NCBI RefSeq assembly: GCF_000247695.1
Contig: NW_004624742.1
Location: 10,817,149 to 10,881,148 of the forward strand
Length of the DNA: 64,000 nt
Source of the DNA: Heterocephalus glaber
Taxonomy: Eukaryota; Chordata; Mammalia; Rodentia; Bathyergidae
Direction: 5' to 3'
Below are positions 22,246 through 33,008 of this stretch, in pieces. Position numbers and translations under genes: made by a program. Under the pieces are notes generated by a model. The model had not been told where the DNA came from. It ran no database searches and was given only the letters and a program-made list of their open reading frames with translations. Each line of letters opens with the position of its first letter. Position 1 is the first letter of the stretch.

Positions 22246-23110
22246 GTCTCGTCCTGACAAAGAGGGATTATATGCCCCTCACTGGAAACTAAGAATAAAG
22301 TTGCAGAGCACCTTGATAAGACACAAATATAGAGAGTATATTCTCTTATAGCTGAATTTCAGAATAAACTCTTGTAATCCACAGCCTCTTTTTCCAGTTC
22401 CTAGCAAAATTATATTCTGTGCATTTTTACTCGCTTATCAAGTTACTTGTGAGTGAACAGCCTACTTAATTTAAAGAGTCAGTAGAATGGTATTGCCTTT
22501 CATTTTAATAGCTTGGAGTTATATTTTGGGATGTGTTATTTATTGTTTCTGCAAGTATGTCAGCTTTAAAGTGAGATACTGAAAGGAGTTTGTTTCTCTG
22601 CTTTATTTAAACAAGTGGTTCTCAGAAATGTACGTTAGAATCACTTCAGAAGCTGAGATTACGGAGATTCTGGGGCTGACAGAGAACTCTGACTCCAGCC
22701 ATAGCTAATTTCTCTGCACTTTCTGCTCTGGCAGTGATGGCCTGGCATATCCCACTTGGCTTAATGACCTTTGTAGGTATTTTCAGTTGATTAAGCGGTG
22801 ATTTATAGCTATTTTATGTTAAAAGCAATTCTTTTGTGCCTCAAGAAATGCTATCCAGAAACAATAAATAATAACACATGCCAAAAAGTTACCCAGGAAA
22901 TAAAGGGTCAGTAACTGTATTTGGGGACACATATCAAAAAACGGGTATGTGTTACACATGGACGAAGAATTTGAGCATTGCAGCTGGGAAGATAAGCAAG
23001 AAGACCTAGTTTTGCCACTTTCTGGTTGAATGGCTTTCTCAGCTGTTTTCTCATTTGTAAAAGGGGAGCAAATATACTTTCTTGTGCTAGGTTTAAAGAA
23101 GGGAATGTTA

Positions 23111-23208
23111 GGGCCGGGGATTTAGCTCTGTGGTGCTGCTGCCTGCCTCGCAAGCACAAGGTCCTGAGTTTGATCCTTGGTACAAAAATAAATAAATAAA
23201 TAAAATAA
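23111..23208 (+). repeat. ID SINE with (AAAT)n tail
   Basis: GGGCCGGGGATTTAGCTCTG to TTTGATCCTTGGTAC and an AAATAAATAAAT tail, flanked by AAGGGAATGTTA / AAGGGAATTTAC. Confidence 0.9.
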
Positions 23209-24490
23209 GGGAATTTACATAAACAATAAATCAATAAATGTTAGCAATGTTAGTAACAAGAAATGTTAGTAGTAGTTCCCAAGAGGATGTAAAAACCCAA
23301 CAATACCTAAGATGGTTAGTACCAATGTTCATATATGCTCATTAGAACCTGCTAGAAAGTCTGAGCATAAAGTGGGTCCTATCCTCTGAGGCGAGGTCTA
23401 GGTCAGTTCAGGCAGAGAAGGATTTCCAAAGGAATTGCTCAGGAGGTGTCATTACGCCTTTTCTCGAAAATTCAAACTGAGCTTTGTATTGTAAAATAAA
23501 ATATAAAGGAAATAACCCCATCAAATACATTCCAGTAGAACTATGTATGCCACTCAAGGTCATTAATAATTTGGGGTTTAACATTAGTTATTAAAACATG
23601 AACAACTGGGTTTTGAAGAGCATGTTAGGATGCAAGAGCTAATGGGATCTTACAGATTACCTGGTTTAATATCCTCACTTTATAGCTGAGAAATCTACAG
23701 CCCTAAGAGGTTAAGTGAGTAATTTACCTGAGGGTACATAACCACAAATTTAATTTCCACTGGACTTGCTGTATAAAAACTCAGAAAAAATGCTTATGGT
23801 GAATGATTCTAAAACCACAATTATTTTAGTCTCCTGTAACATCTAATTGGTTTCTATCCAAACACTCTATGTGAAAGTTAAATTCATTTGGTTTTTCAGG
23901 GGTGTGTTATGAAATACATTTATCTTGAGACATTCACCAGGAAGGTGCATGGAATAAAGTTACCCATTTAATGAATGTGTGGTAGAAATTGTTTTATAAC
24001 CACACCATGTAATTGCCAACATATATTTTGAAGAATTTCAGTTCAAAATGACCACGTTTATAATTTATGATATAGAATATTAGAACTTCAATTGCTCCCC
24101 CCGCTTCATGTATAGTAGCAGATCTTGAACAATTTTCAGAGAAAAGTCTTGGCCTTTTCTCAGTACTCCTTTTTGCAGGGGTGAAGTGACTTTGTATACA
24201 TATTTCAGTTAATATCTGGTAAAAAGAATTTCAAGTCATTTTCTACATGTGATTAAAGTATAGTACAGGAATTTGTATTCCTATATCACCAGAGATCTTA
24301 ACCTCAAGACTTCAGCTGCCGAACTGTTACGAAAAGCTTTGAGAGGAGAACTTTGGTTGAAAAGTTCATTCATTACTTTAGAAGTTCCAATAGTGATAAA
24401 AATAGTAGCTAGGAATTGTTAAGTATTTACTACATACCAGTTACCAAGTCAGTCCCTTATGTTGTTTCTTTTAATCCTCACAACTAGTAG
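23209..24490. other. No gene seen
   Basis: AT-rich non-coding sequence; no repeat was clearly recognised. Confidence 0.4.
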
Positions 24491-24491
24491 C

Positions 24492-24647
24492 TTGCCCATT
24501 TCTGCATGCATCAGATCACCCAAGGGCTTGTTAACCTTTTGCTCTGCCCTGGACCTGGGATTTCTGATTCAGTAGGGGCCCAAGAATTTATTTCTAGGTG
24601 TTACTGATACTGCTGGTGTGGGACCCATGTATTGAGAACTACTGATT
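24492..24647 (+). repeat. MER5A (hAT-Charlie) remnant
   Basis: TGCATCAGATCACCCAAGGGCTTGTTAA, TTTCTGATTCAGTAGGGGCC, GATACTGCTGGTGTGGGACC and the terminal TTGAGAACTACTG follow MER5A (landmarks within this list: GATCACCCAAGGGCTTGTTA). Confidence 0.85.
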
Positions 24648-26255
24648 GCTACAAACCTAGGAGCTAGGCATTTCAATGTCTTTCATAGATTAAGAAATAG
24701 AAATTGAGATTATGTAAACTGCCCAACACTCAGCTAATAAGTGGTATAAATGGGACTTGAAAATTTTGCTTCTTTGATTCCAAAGTCTATAGTCTTAATT
24801 TCTGTGAGAGGTGGTTTTACAATAAGACATCCTGTCTTATTTTATAGTGATAGAAATAGGGTAGGGCCCTAGCAATAGGGTAGGATTCTGACTCCAACCA
24901 TTGAGTTCCAAATATGTTAAAACATGTAGATGTTGTGAGATGGTCCTAATCAAAGCCACAGTGTTGGATAGGGTAACATGCCTGTAAGAGGGGCTCACTC
25001 ATAAAGACAAATGGAGTAAACTGATGACCAGCTCCTGTCGCCTAAGGCTATGGGACAAAGGAGAACATTGGTGCGAGGTCTGCAGTGTCCAATGGTGGAA
25101 CTTATCTTCATCAGACATCCTGGTGAGGGTTTACTCCTGGGAGGATTGGGTGTGTGTGTGTAAATTTTAAGATCCTCTTGTGCTTAGAGAGACTTGCTTT
25201 CTGAGATGCCTTGGTTGAACATACTAGGGAAGGAAGAAGTGGCCGTGGTGCTCTGTCTTGTGTATCTGAGGCACAGCGAGCAGGCACAGAGGGTAGCATT
25301 GAAGAAAGTGAGGGGTGAAGTCTAGGGCCAGCAAGAAGCAGTGTCTGGGCAAGGTCCTCCTTACATGCCTAGGAGGGTGAGAGGGGTGGAAGGGAGAAGC
25401 TGACTGAGTTGTGGACTTAAGTCCCTGGAGAGTCTCAGAAATATGCATGGGGAGGGAATCCTCTAGTTCCCAATGATCTGACAGGAGAAGGCTCAGAATC
25501 ATTGCATTTCAGTGTTAATGTGAATCATTTTGTGCCTTATATTCCAAGTTTGAGCAAAACTTCAATGCAGCATTCACACAAAATGTAATCCTTGAGTGAG
25601 GGCAAGAAGCTGGCCTCTGAACTCCCTTTGGCGCATGAGGGTGTCTTCCTTGCCCCCTTTGGCGAGCTTGAGTGGCTGTCTCCTGAGCAACCAGCACGTT
25701 TGTATCCATAAATGGTTAATTGCAAGTTTGAACATGCTTCCTTCCTTGCTTGCCTCCTTCCTAGGAGACAGACTGAGTCAGATTTGTTTTTCACACGTAA
25801 CTGAGCAGAATTTTCTATTTTACATTCTTCAATTATTTGGTCCTTTTCCTTTGTGCATTTGCTTTTATACTGTTTTGTGGCATACAGTTTTGAAGGTAGG
25901 GAGAGGGAGTAGGTACAAAAATGGAAAAAAAGTGTGGAAAAGAGGTAGAAGAGAGGAAAAATAAATTGAGCTCAGTTTAGAGGACATTTATATAGAAACA
26001 TTCAGTACCGGAAACACTGCAACCCTAAATTGAGGTGACAGATCTTAAACTTGAAGTGTAAATGTAACCAGCAAAACTTTAATAAATTAGTGCTTTTGCA
26101 AAGTACAGGTTAGTGATGAGCATTGTAAAATTAACCAGTCAATGGGAAATAATAATAGATTGTGTGGTTTACTAAGAAAAGGTCTATAGTGTTATGATAC
26201 TGACATCCTAAAGGGTCAATATTTCTTAGGCAAATACATGTAAGAGCACCAAAGT
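24648..26255. other. No gene seen
   Basis: Non-coding. A 122-codon open frame on the plus strand at 25596-25964 and overlapping minus-strand frames have no recognisable domain and lie in sequence with no splice or promoter context. Confidence 0.4.
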
Positions 26256-26257
26256 TT

Positions 26258-26340
26258 GTTTTTTTGGTACCTGGGATCGAACTCAGGACCTGGCACTTTC
26301 CAGGCAGGTGCTGTGCCACTTAGCTACATCCCCGCCCCTG
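26258..26340 (-). repeat. ID SINE
   Basis: TTTTTTGGTACCTGGGATCG to TAGCTACATCCCCGCCCC; flanking GAGCACCAAAGTTTG / GAGCATTGAAGTTG is the decayed target duplication. Confidence 0.88.
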
Positions 26341-28110
26341 TGAGCATTGAAGTTGAATCATTAATAAATCTGTAGAAATGAGAATGCTGCAAGCTGCTAT
26401 GGGGCTTACTGAAACTCAGCTTTAGGTGTTCTAGGTAGTAGAGTCAAAACCCCTGTCCTTGAGCTCAGCTACATTAGCAGGTCATTGCAATTCAGGTCAA
26501 TAAATGACATAGTTGTGTGTGTATACAATTCTTTCCCGTGGGGGTCCAGAATATCTTCTCAGGGAAGGGAATGTTTAAGCTCGCTCTTGACACAAGTAGA
26601 CTATATACAAAAGGCCAGCAGGCACCAAAGTGCATGGTTGTTGGGAACTATCTACAACAGCTCAAGTTTCAGAAAACTAGAATCAGACTGGGCAGAAACA
26701 TGTGTCCTAAATACTTGCGCATCAGGCTTTCAGAGAAGTTGCTTCTAACAGTAGCTTATCTCCTTTTACTTACTTTAAATCAGTCAGCTGTCTTGTTCTC
26801 ATAAACCTGGAGCCTCTTGTATAACCTTCTTTACAACTCCCTTAAGTTCTCTTACTACTCACTCCTCATTGGGTGGATAGTTGGAGTCATCAGCAACAAA
26901 TCACATGCTAACTCATATTTATTGGGGTTCATCCAAATGATCCAAATGTTAAAATGGATTGGTCTCTGGGGCTTTGTCTGCTCTGATGACTGCTGTTGTA
27001 ACTTTGGGGCATTTAGCTTTCTGGACATGTTAGAAGCCACATACTATACTCCTCTAAATAAATGTCTTTCAGTATGTATGAATCAATTCCAGGTTCTCCA
27101 TTCCTGGAGAGGACATTGGGACTTAGCTAGTGAAAATTACTCTCCTCACAGGTAAACGTCCAAGGCACCAGCGGGCCAAGGGTGTGGCAGTTTCTATCAG
27201 AAGGGAAGACTGGCCTGGCTGACATTCTCCCTCACCATTTAAAGAAACTATTATTATTCTGATACATCACTGTAAAGATGTGGTGATGTTGAAAGCCTGC
27301 ACTAGACACTTTGAGAGTCTGTGGTTACACTGTTCAAATAGCTGGCTGGAAAAATGAGCCAGACTCTAAGAGCAGATTTTGTAGGTACAGTAGGAGGAAC
27401 AAGGCCATGTCTATTTATTGTGATGGCTTTCAAGGAAGATTATATTTACTCCACAGAGACTGACAATACCAACTACTATAATATACTCTTTTGGAAATCC
27501 TATTAAGTTGTTATGTACTAGGTGTCAGCTGTTTTGCTATGGGAATTTTTTTCAATCCTACTAGGTGGGCTTACATTATTCTCACTCTAGAGATGAGGTG
27601 GCAGGCTCAGAGGTCTACAGTGGGACAGCAAGTGTTCTGCCTGCCTCCCAAAGTCCTACTTTCCCCACTACTGCCACGCTCCCTTAAAGCATCTGCAGTA
27701 AGCCTGCATCAAAGCTACCAGAAGGTTGCAGTCTAGCTGATGGTTCTTCTGTGATCTCAGTAAAATTTAGAAAGGTGATAACACTTTCAGGAGAATGAAT
27801 AGAAACAAGAGGGAGGAGGTATTTACATACTTTTTTGAAGTATCATACAATACATGACAGAAGGGAAAACAAACGATGTGATGTCAGAAATATTGAGTGC
27901 TTTCAATTTTTATCTAACTTTCGCCCATTTACTTTTAAACTCTAAGAACATTCAGTTGAAAAAGTCTCTCCAAAACAAAAACAAAAAACCAAGCCCCCAG
28001 CCCCAAGTCCCTGTGGTATTTTTTCATATACTGTTGATTCTAAAAAAAAGTCAATTGCTAAAACCTTCTAGGAGTCAAGGTGACAACAGCTTTAAAAACA
28101 AAAGCTAGCA
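26341..28110. other. No gene seen
   Basis: Non-coding AT-rich sequence. Open frames of 80-112 codons occur at 26485-27155 without family resemblance. Confidence 0.4.
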
Positions 28111-28119
28111 TACTTCCTA

Positions 28120-28545
28120 ATTCTACTTGAAAGTATTCATCTTAAAGAAACAATTAGGGACACATAAAAGATTTAGCAACACAATGTTCTTTAAAGCAGT
28201 TTATTAGTGAAAAAACTAGAAACCTAAAAATTCAACAGTAGTTTACTAAAAGGTGGCACATAGAATGAAATATCACGCAGGTATTAGAAAAGATGTAGAA
28301 ATACATGACACAGCAAGATAGTCATGGTACTGTTGAGTGAAAAAGTTACAAAACAGCATGTACAATTTGATCCCATTTAAAAAAATGTATAACACACAGA
28401 AGAGTCTGGAAGGCCATATAGCTAAATAACAGTGGTTTTCCCTGGATGCCGAAATTGTAGGCGATTTTTTAAACTATTTTTTTAACCAACATGGCTATGA
28501 CTTATACTATAAAAGAAGCATTGACAGTTCTTAAAAAGAATGAGC
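28120..28545 (+). repeat. Old L1 (L1M/HAL1-type) 3' remnant
   Basis: GAAAAAACTAGAAACCTAAA, TAGAATGAAATATCACGCAG, TTGAGTGAAAAAGTTACAAA and TGTACAATTTGATCCCATTT appear in the order seen in old L1 3' ends. Confidence 0.65.
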
Positions 28546-28884
28546 ATAGCTCAGCAACCTGAGGCACAGGGATGTACATGTTAGTCAAATACTGCTCTAA
28601 TGGTTGTCAGGGTGTTTGATACTAGTCATGAATTAAAAGGCACTGCATTGAGTGGAAATGTGTGTAAAGGATCCATATTCCTAGACTCCTTTCACAGCAG
28701 CGTGGATCCTAAGCAGTACCCTCCACTGACGCTAAACACACCCTTATACCTTCATACTCACTTGTAGGAAGAGAGCAGTAAGGTTCCTCTAACCTTGAGG
28801 GTAATGTTGTAAGAGTTACATAAGGCAGGAATTTTTCAAGTGATGTCAGACAGTAGGCTTGAAGGTGAAAAGTTCTGTTAGCTC

Positions 28885-29385
28885 TGCAGTGGTTCTCAAA
28901 CCTTAGATTGCAGCAGAGTCACTCAAATGGTTTTTTACAACATATTGCTTGGCACACCCACAGAGCTGCATTCAGTAGGTCCAGGGGAAGGCTTAGGAAT
29001 TCAAATTCTTTTCTTTCATTAAACAAGTATTTACTGAGTAGATATCATGAGCTAGGTCTTTTGCTAAGATTTGGGAGTTTGGAATCAAAAGAATTATAGC
29101 CTGTATCTCAGGAAGTCTACATTCTAGAGTGACAGATATTACTAAATGAATTATTAAAATAATTACAATTATTTGTTAGAACATAGTAAAGATTTTTGTT
29201 TTAAACATTTAAAAAGCTGTCACATGATGAACAAACACTAGTTCCAGAGGCCCTCGAAGAAAAAAGCCAAGTACAAATAAAGAACGAATACTGGAAAATA
29301 GTAATCAGCATTTTTAACAACTTTCCAGGCGATGTAGCTAGCCTTGGTCTGGGGTTTCAAACTATGACAACCACTGCTCTACTGA
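28885..29385 (+). repeat. MER5A remnant split by another old repeat
   Basis: The left part begins CAGTGGTTCTCAAACCTTAG and includes GCATTCAGTAGGTCCAGGGG. The right part (about 29306-29385) has TTTTTAACAACTTTCCAGGC, GATGTAGCTAGCCTTGGTCT and GACAACCACTG. About 300 bp of another ancient repeat (CAAGTATTTACTGAGTAGAT...) separates them. Confidence 0.65.
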
Positions 29386-31229
29386 GTAGAATTTCCAATT
29401 AGGACGATGACATGGGAGAGGGGACAGGTGTGGTTGAGGAATTTCCTCTCCACCTTTGGAGTCTCACCATGAGCTAGGAGCCTTGATCATCCAGAGGAGG
29501 GGTTGAAGAAAAACTGGCTGTGAGGCCATTTCTCCATTACAGCTCCTCCCTCAGGCCCGAAGGGAAACTAGGACAATATATTCCAGAATTTCAGGGATCC
29601 TGGGGATAAGGAAGGGACTTTTTTAGGAATCCTGTTGACAAACTATAGAAGCTGGGTCTCCTTGGGTTAACATGGCTGCTGTTTATTGTCCTGACCCTCA
29701 CCTTCCTCTCTACAGTTCATCTTAGAAATTTCCTCCCAACACCAGCTTCCTTTCTGGATGAAGGATAACAACAGACTAGAAGAATGGGCTGCAGCCCACT
29801 GAGGATCTTGGCCCCATGAGGCATTTCCTATAGTATGAATTTTTTTGATTAGCACCAAAAATTTTTCCTAACACTATGACCTTATAGGTCAGATTGAGGA
29901 TAAAGATAAATACAATCCAATCACTCACTTTTTGTTTGTTGGTAAAAGAACCTACAAATATTTCCAAGTTTATTATTTTATTCACGTGTGTGTGCTTCAC
30001 GTTACTGTACGTTTGGATGATCAGGGGCACGGGGTTGAAACAATTCTGAATTGCACCATAAATTAATAGGCTTCCTAACTTTTTTCTTCCATGCCTAAGA
30101 ATTTTTTGGACCATTACCTGAGTAAAAACTAAACCCATGACTTTAAGCTAAAACCAAAATAAAACAACCACCACCATCCTACCCGACCAAACAAAACCCG
30201 ATTAAAATAAGAACAGTCCTAAGAACAAACCTACATATAATGGTGGATTTGTGGAAGACAAAGGCACAAGAAGTCTTTGAACCTATTAACATTATAGTAC
30301 TCTAATAATGTATAGAAGCCTTCAATAATTAACATTCACCTGATGGAAAGCAGAAGGTTCTGATAAAGATTTTACACTGACTGTGGTGAGGTTAAACCCA
30401 GATCTGGGTCTGATTTAAAGAAAGAGAATGAAATTGATAGGGAGTGAGCAAAGTATGAATGTAAAAGAGGCCTCTCTTATACACAACCATGAACAGGGCC
30501 ACAGTCTGGGTAGGTCCAGGCTAACAAGGGGAAACTGGTATTTACAGAATACAGAATGTGTTTACTATATGCCAAGATTTTCCCTAAAAAGCACCTACCA
30601 TAACATTTGCTATATTATCCCATAACACCATGATGGTACAATTATCTCCATCTTTGACAAGAAATGGCACGTCATTGGTATGGAATGTCTGAGCTGAGGC
30701 TCAAGAGTATGTGAGGATGGCTGGATATGAAACCAGGACCAATTCATTCCAATACTCTTTCCCCTTTATTATTCTACTTCCCATAAACCTAATTTAAATT
30801 GTTGTTTAAGTTGACCTAAATTTCTGTTACGAAATTTCTGTTATGTTTCAAAGCCTAAATCTGGACTTAAATAGTAGCTGGTATTCTAGCAGTATGGCAA
30901 TTTATAGGGAGTCAAAGCGTCCTGTGAAACTATAAAATTCAGAGGGCTGTCTTATAGCACAGATAAAGGGTAACAACTCCAGTTAAAGTCTGGACAGTGA
31001 ACTAAAATTACTAACATGTTTACCAAGCTCTTATTAGGAGCTCTTAACAAAAGAGGATTATTTAAAAATGATGTTTAAATATTAATTTTTAAAAAACATC
31101 AAAAAATCATTTTGATAGATTAACATTCCCCGAAAAAATGAAATACACTTTGTACTCCATACGTAAGTCAGACTGAACTACTTAGGCACTCGCCTCTAGG
31201 CTGGGCACATCTTTTTCCTACCCGTAACA

Positions 31230-31460
31230 CTTCCATCCCAAACCATTTCTCACTCTGCCGAGTTAGATGATTCCTAAACACAGTGCCTTTTTTTCCTTCA
31301 TAACACTAACTGTTACAGAACAACTGCTTTATTTTCTGCATCCTCCTCTTTAAGCTCTACATGGGCAAGGACTATGTGCCTCTTGTTCATGGTATCATCC
31401 CGAGTTGATCAACATAGTATCTGGCTCTCAACAAATATTTGTTGAATGAATGAGAACAGA
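31230..31460 (+). repeat. L2 LINE 3' remnant
   Basis: AAGCTCTACATGGGCAAGGA, CATAGTATCTGGCTCTCAAC and ending AAATATTTGTTGAATGAATG, the L2 3' terminus. Confidence 0.8.
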
Positions 31461-31766
31461 AATCCTAAAACAAAACAAAACAAAATTTATCAATCTGCTG
31501 ATTTATTGCAATTGCCGACTCACACAGCATTGGCCCGAATAGCAATTTTCTAGCTTCAAATCGTTACTAATGATACTGTGTGCTTCATAATCAGAAATCC
31601 TGATTATGATAACCTATATTCATTAATAAATTTTCAAAGCTTTATTAGTAAGCCTAGAGTAACCAAAAGTTTATATATAATTTATAATGCAGTACCCATA
31701 ATTCATATTTATATAATTTGTTATTCAATAACAAACCCTCTTTACTGTACTGCAGTAGGTTCTCTC

Positions 31767-31854
31767 TCTTTTTTTTTTTTGGAACCGGAGATCGAACTCG
31801 GGACCTTGCACTTGCAAGGCAGGTGGTGGAACCACTGAGCTAAATCCGTAGCCC
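31767..31854 (-). repeat. ID SINE
   Basis: TTTTTTGGAACCGGAGATCG to AGCTAAATCCGTAGCCC, minus strand; lies in the probable SH3GLB1 3' UTR, in sense orientation to the gene. Confidence 0.9.
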
Positions 31855-32037
31855 TACAGTATGTTAATGAATAAAATTGATTGTGTATTAACTTGTGGCA
31901 ATCTTAATGAACTGAATTTGTTCCAGATATTTTAGAATCTTAAATACAATTGTATCAGGGAAATTTAGTAATGTTTTTCAAGGGCTAGTTGTTTCTTAAA
32001 TTAAAAAAAAAGATTCAGTAATGTTTTAAAAAGAAAA

Positions 32038-32187
32038 CAGCCAGGTGTGGTGGCACACACTGGTAATCCCAGCACTTGGGAGGCTGAGGCAGAAGGATTG
32101 CCAAGAGTTCGAGGCCAGCTTGGGCTATATAGTGAGTTCAAGGCCAGCCTGAACTACATAGTGAGACGCTGTCTCAAAAATTTAAAA
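32038..32187 (+). repeat. B1 SINE with perfect-length 29-bp duplication
   Basis: CCAGGTGTGGTGGCACACAC to GACGCTGTCTCAAAAA. Two 29-bp units, GAGTTCGAGGCCAGCTTGGG... and GAGTTCAAGGCCAGCCTGAA..., stand in tandem. Confidence 0.92.
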
Positions 32188-32189
32188 AA

Positions 32190-32310
32190 TAGGGGCCAGG
32201 GATTTAGCTCAGTGGTGCCGCTGCCTGCCTTGTAAGCACAAGGTCCTGAGTTCGATCCTCAGTACCAAAAATAAAAAGAAACCAAAAAAAAGAAAAAGAC
32301 AAAAAAACTA
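32190..32310 (+). repeat. ID SINE directly after B1
   Basis: GGGGCCAGGGATTTAGCTCA to GTTCGATCCTCAGTACC with a long A-rich tail. It appears to have inserted into or next to the B1 tail. Confidence 0.9.
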
Positions 32311-32836
32311 AAAAATAACCCATCAAAACATACATTAAACATAGTATTAAAGTCATCTGATTCCTGTTGGACAAGGTAAATAGGCATTAACTGCATTTCT
32401 GTTCATGGATGCATTAAAAAACATTATATTCTTCATAAAGGAGATTATATCCTACAATTCTTTTTTAAACCAAAAGTTGAAATCAAATTTTAACTTTATT
32501 CTTTGGCTATTAATTATACCTAATAAATGAGTCACTGATAGCAATTCACAATAAATTTATTTTACATGAAAGAAAAAACTTGCAGTTAATGAAAAATTCA
32601 GTAGAAAACAGTTCTGCCTTAAATTGGGGCTCAAAAGTAGAAGGAGCTTATTAGTGAAATCTCAGTAGAAAGAGAATTTTGTAAGAAAACATTCTTGGCA
32701 TGAAAGCGCTAACAAACTCTTAATGAAATATTTACCATGCAACTTTATCGGCAGAAAGGCTGGTTTCTGATGGCTGGGTTTTTGTTTTTGTGTTCCAGTC
32801 TCTTAAGTCATTACCATGGAAGATACTTAAACCTGA

Positions 32837-32842
32837 TTTATT
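32837..32842 (-). promoter_or_regulatory. Candidate proximal polyadenylation signal of SH3GLB1
   Basis: An AATAAA hexamer lies on the minus strand about 60 nt past the stop codon, in AU-rich sequence with further overlapping AAATAAAT motifs. It could serve a very short 3' UTR. Known mammalian transcripts of this gene mostly carry 3' UTRs of several kilobases, so more distal sites are likely used and this hexamer may be incidental. Confidence 0.25.
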
Positions 32843-32900
32843 TAGTTATTTATATATAAATAAGATGTCATGATGAGTAGTTTTTTCATAGTCCACTTAT

Positions 32901-33008
32901 TTAATTGAGCAGTTCTAAGTAGGTAATCGGCACTTTGCCCTTCTGATTTCCCCTTTCCCCCATTAGCCAGTCTGAATCCATGCCAACGACACTGAACACA
33001 GAGATCAC
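32901..33008 (-). CDS. SH3GLB1: SH3GLB1 terminal coding exon (residues 331-365 and stop)
   Basis: A 108-nt coding part of the last exon. It starts [20 protein letters not shown] and ends [11 protein letters not shown] before TAA. The Trp in DSDW and the PITYLELL segment are the conserved SH3 ligand-groove tryptophan and C-terminal strand/310-helix motif. The acceptor is CTTTGTAG. The exon continues as 3' UTR to the left. Confidence 0.97.
   Translation of the reverse strand: MISVFSVVGMDSDWLMGERGNQKGKVPITYLELLN

Larger units (their letters stand above)
29390..32900 (-). other. Probable SH3GLB1 3' UTR and flank, 3' end not resolved
   Basis: No coding potential was seen on either strand. From known transcript sizes, several kilobases downstream of the stop are likely transcribed as 3' UTR. 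AATAAA hexamers on the minus strand occur at several places, including near 29.68 and 29.97 kb, but none can be called as the cleavage site by eye. The stretch contains three young SINEs (near 31.8, 32.1 and 32.2 kb) and an L2 remnant (about 31.23-31.46 kb), listed separately. Confidence 0.4.

Noticed and set aside
22615..22740. Second MER5-like element
   Set aside because: Only the first 30 bp (AGTGGTTCTCAGAAATGTACG and a little more) look like MER5. The rest does not follow the family, so it was not listed.
25596..25964. 122-codon plus-strand frame
   Set aside because: No domain, start context or splice signals support it, and the opposite strand is open too, as in base-composition artefacts.
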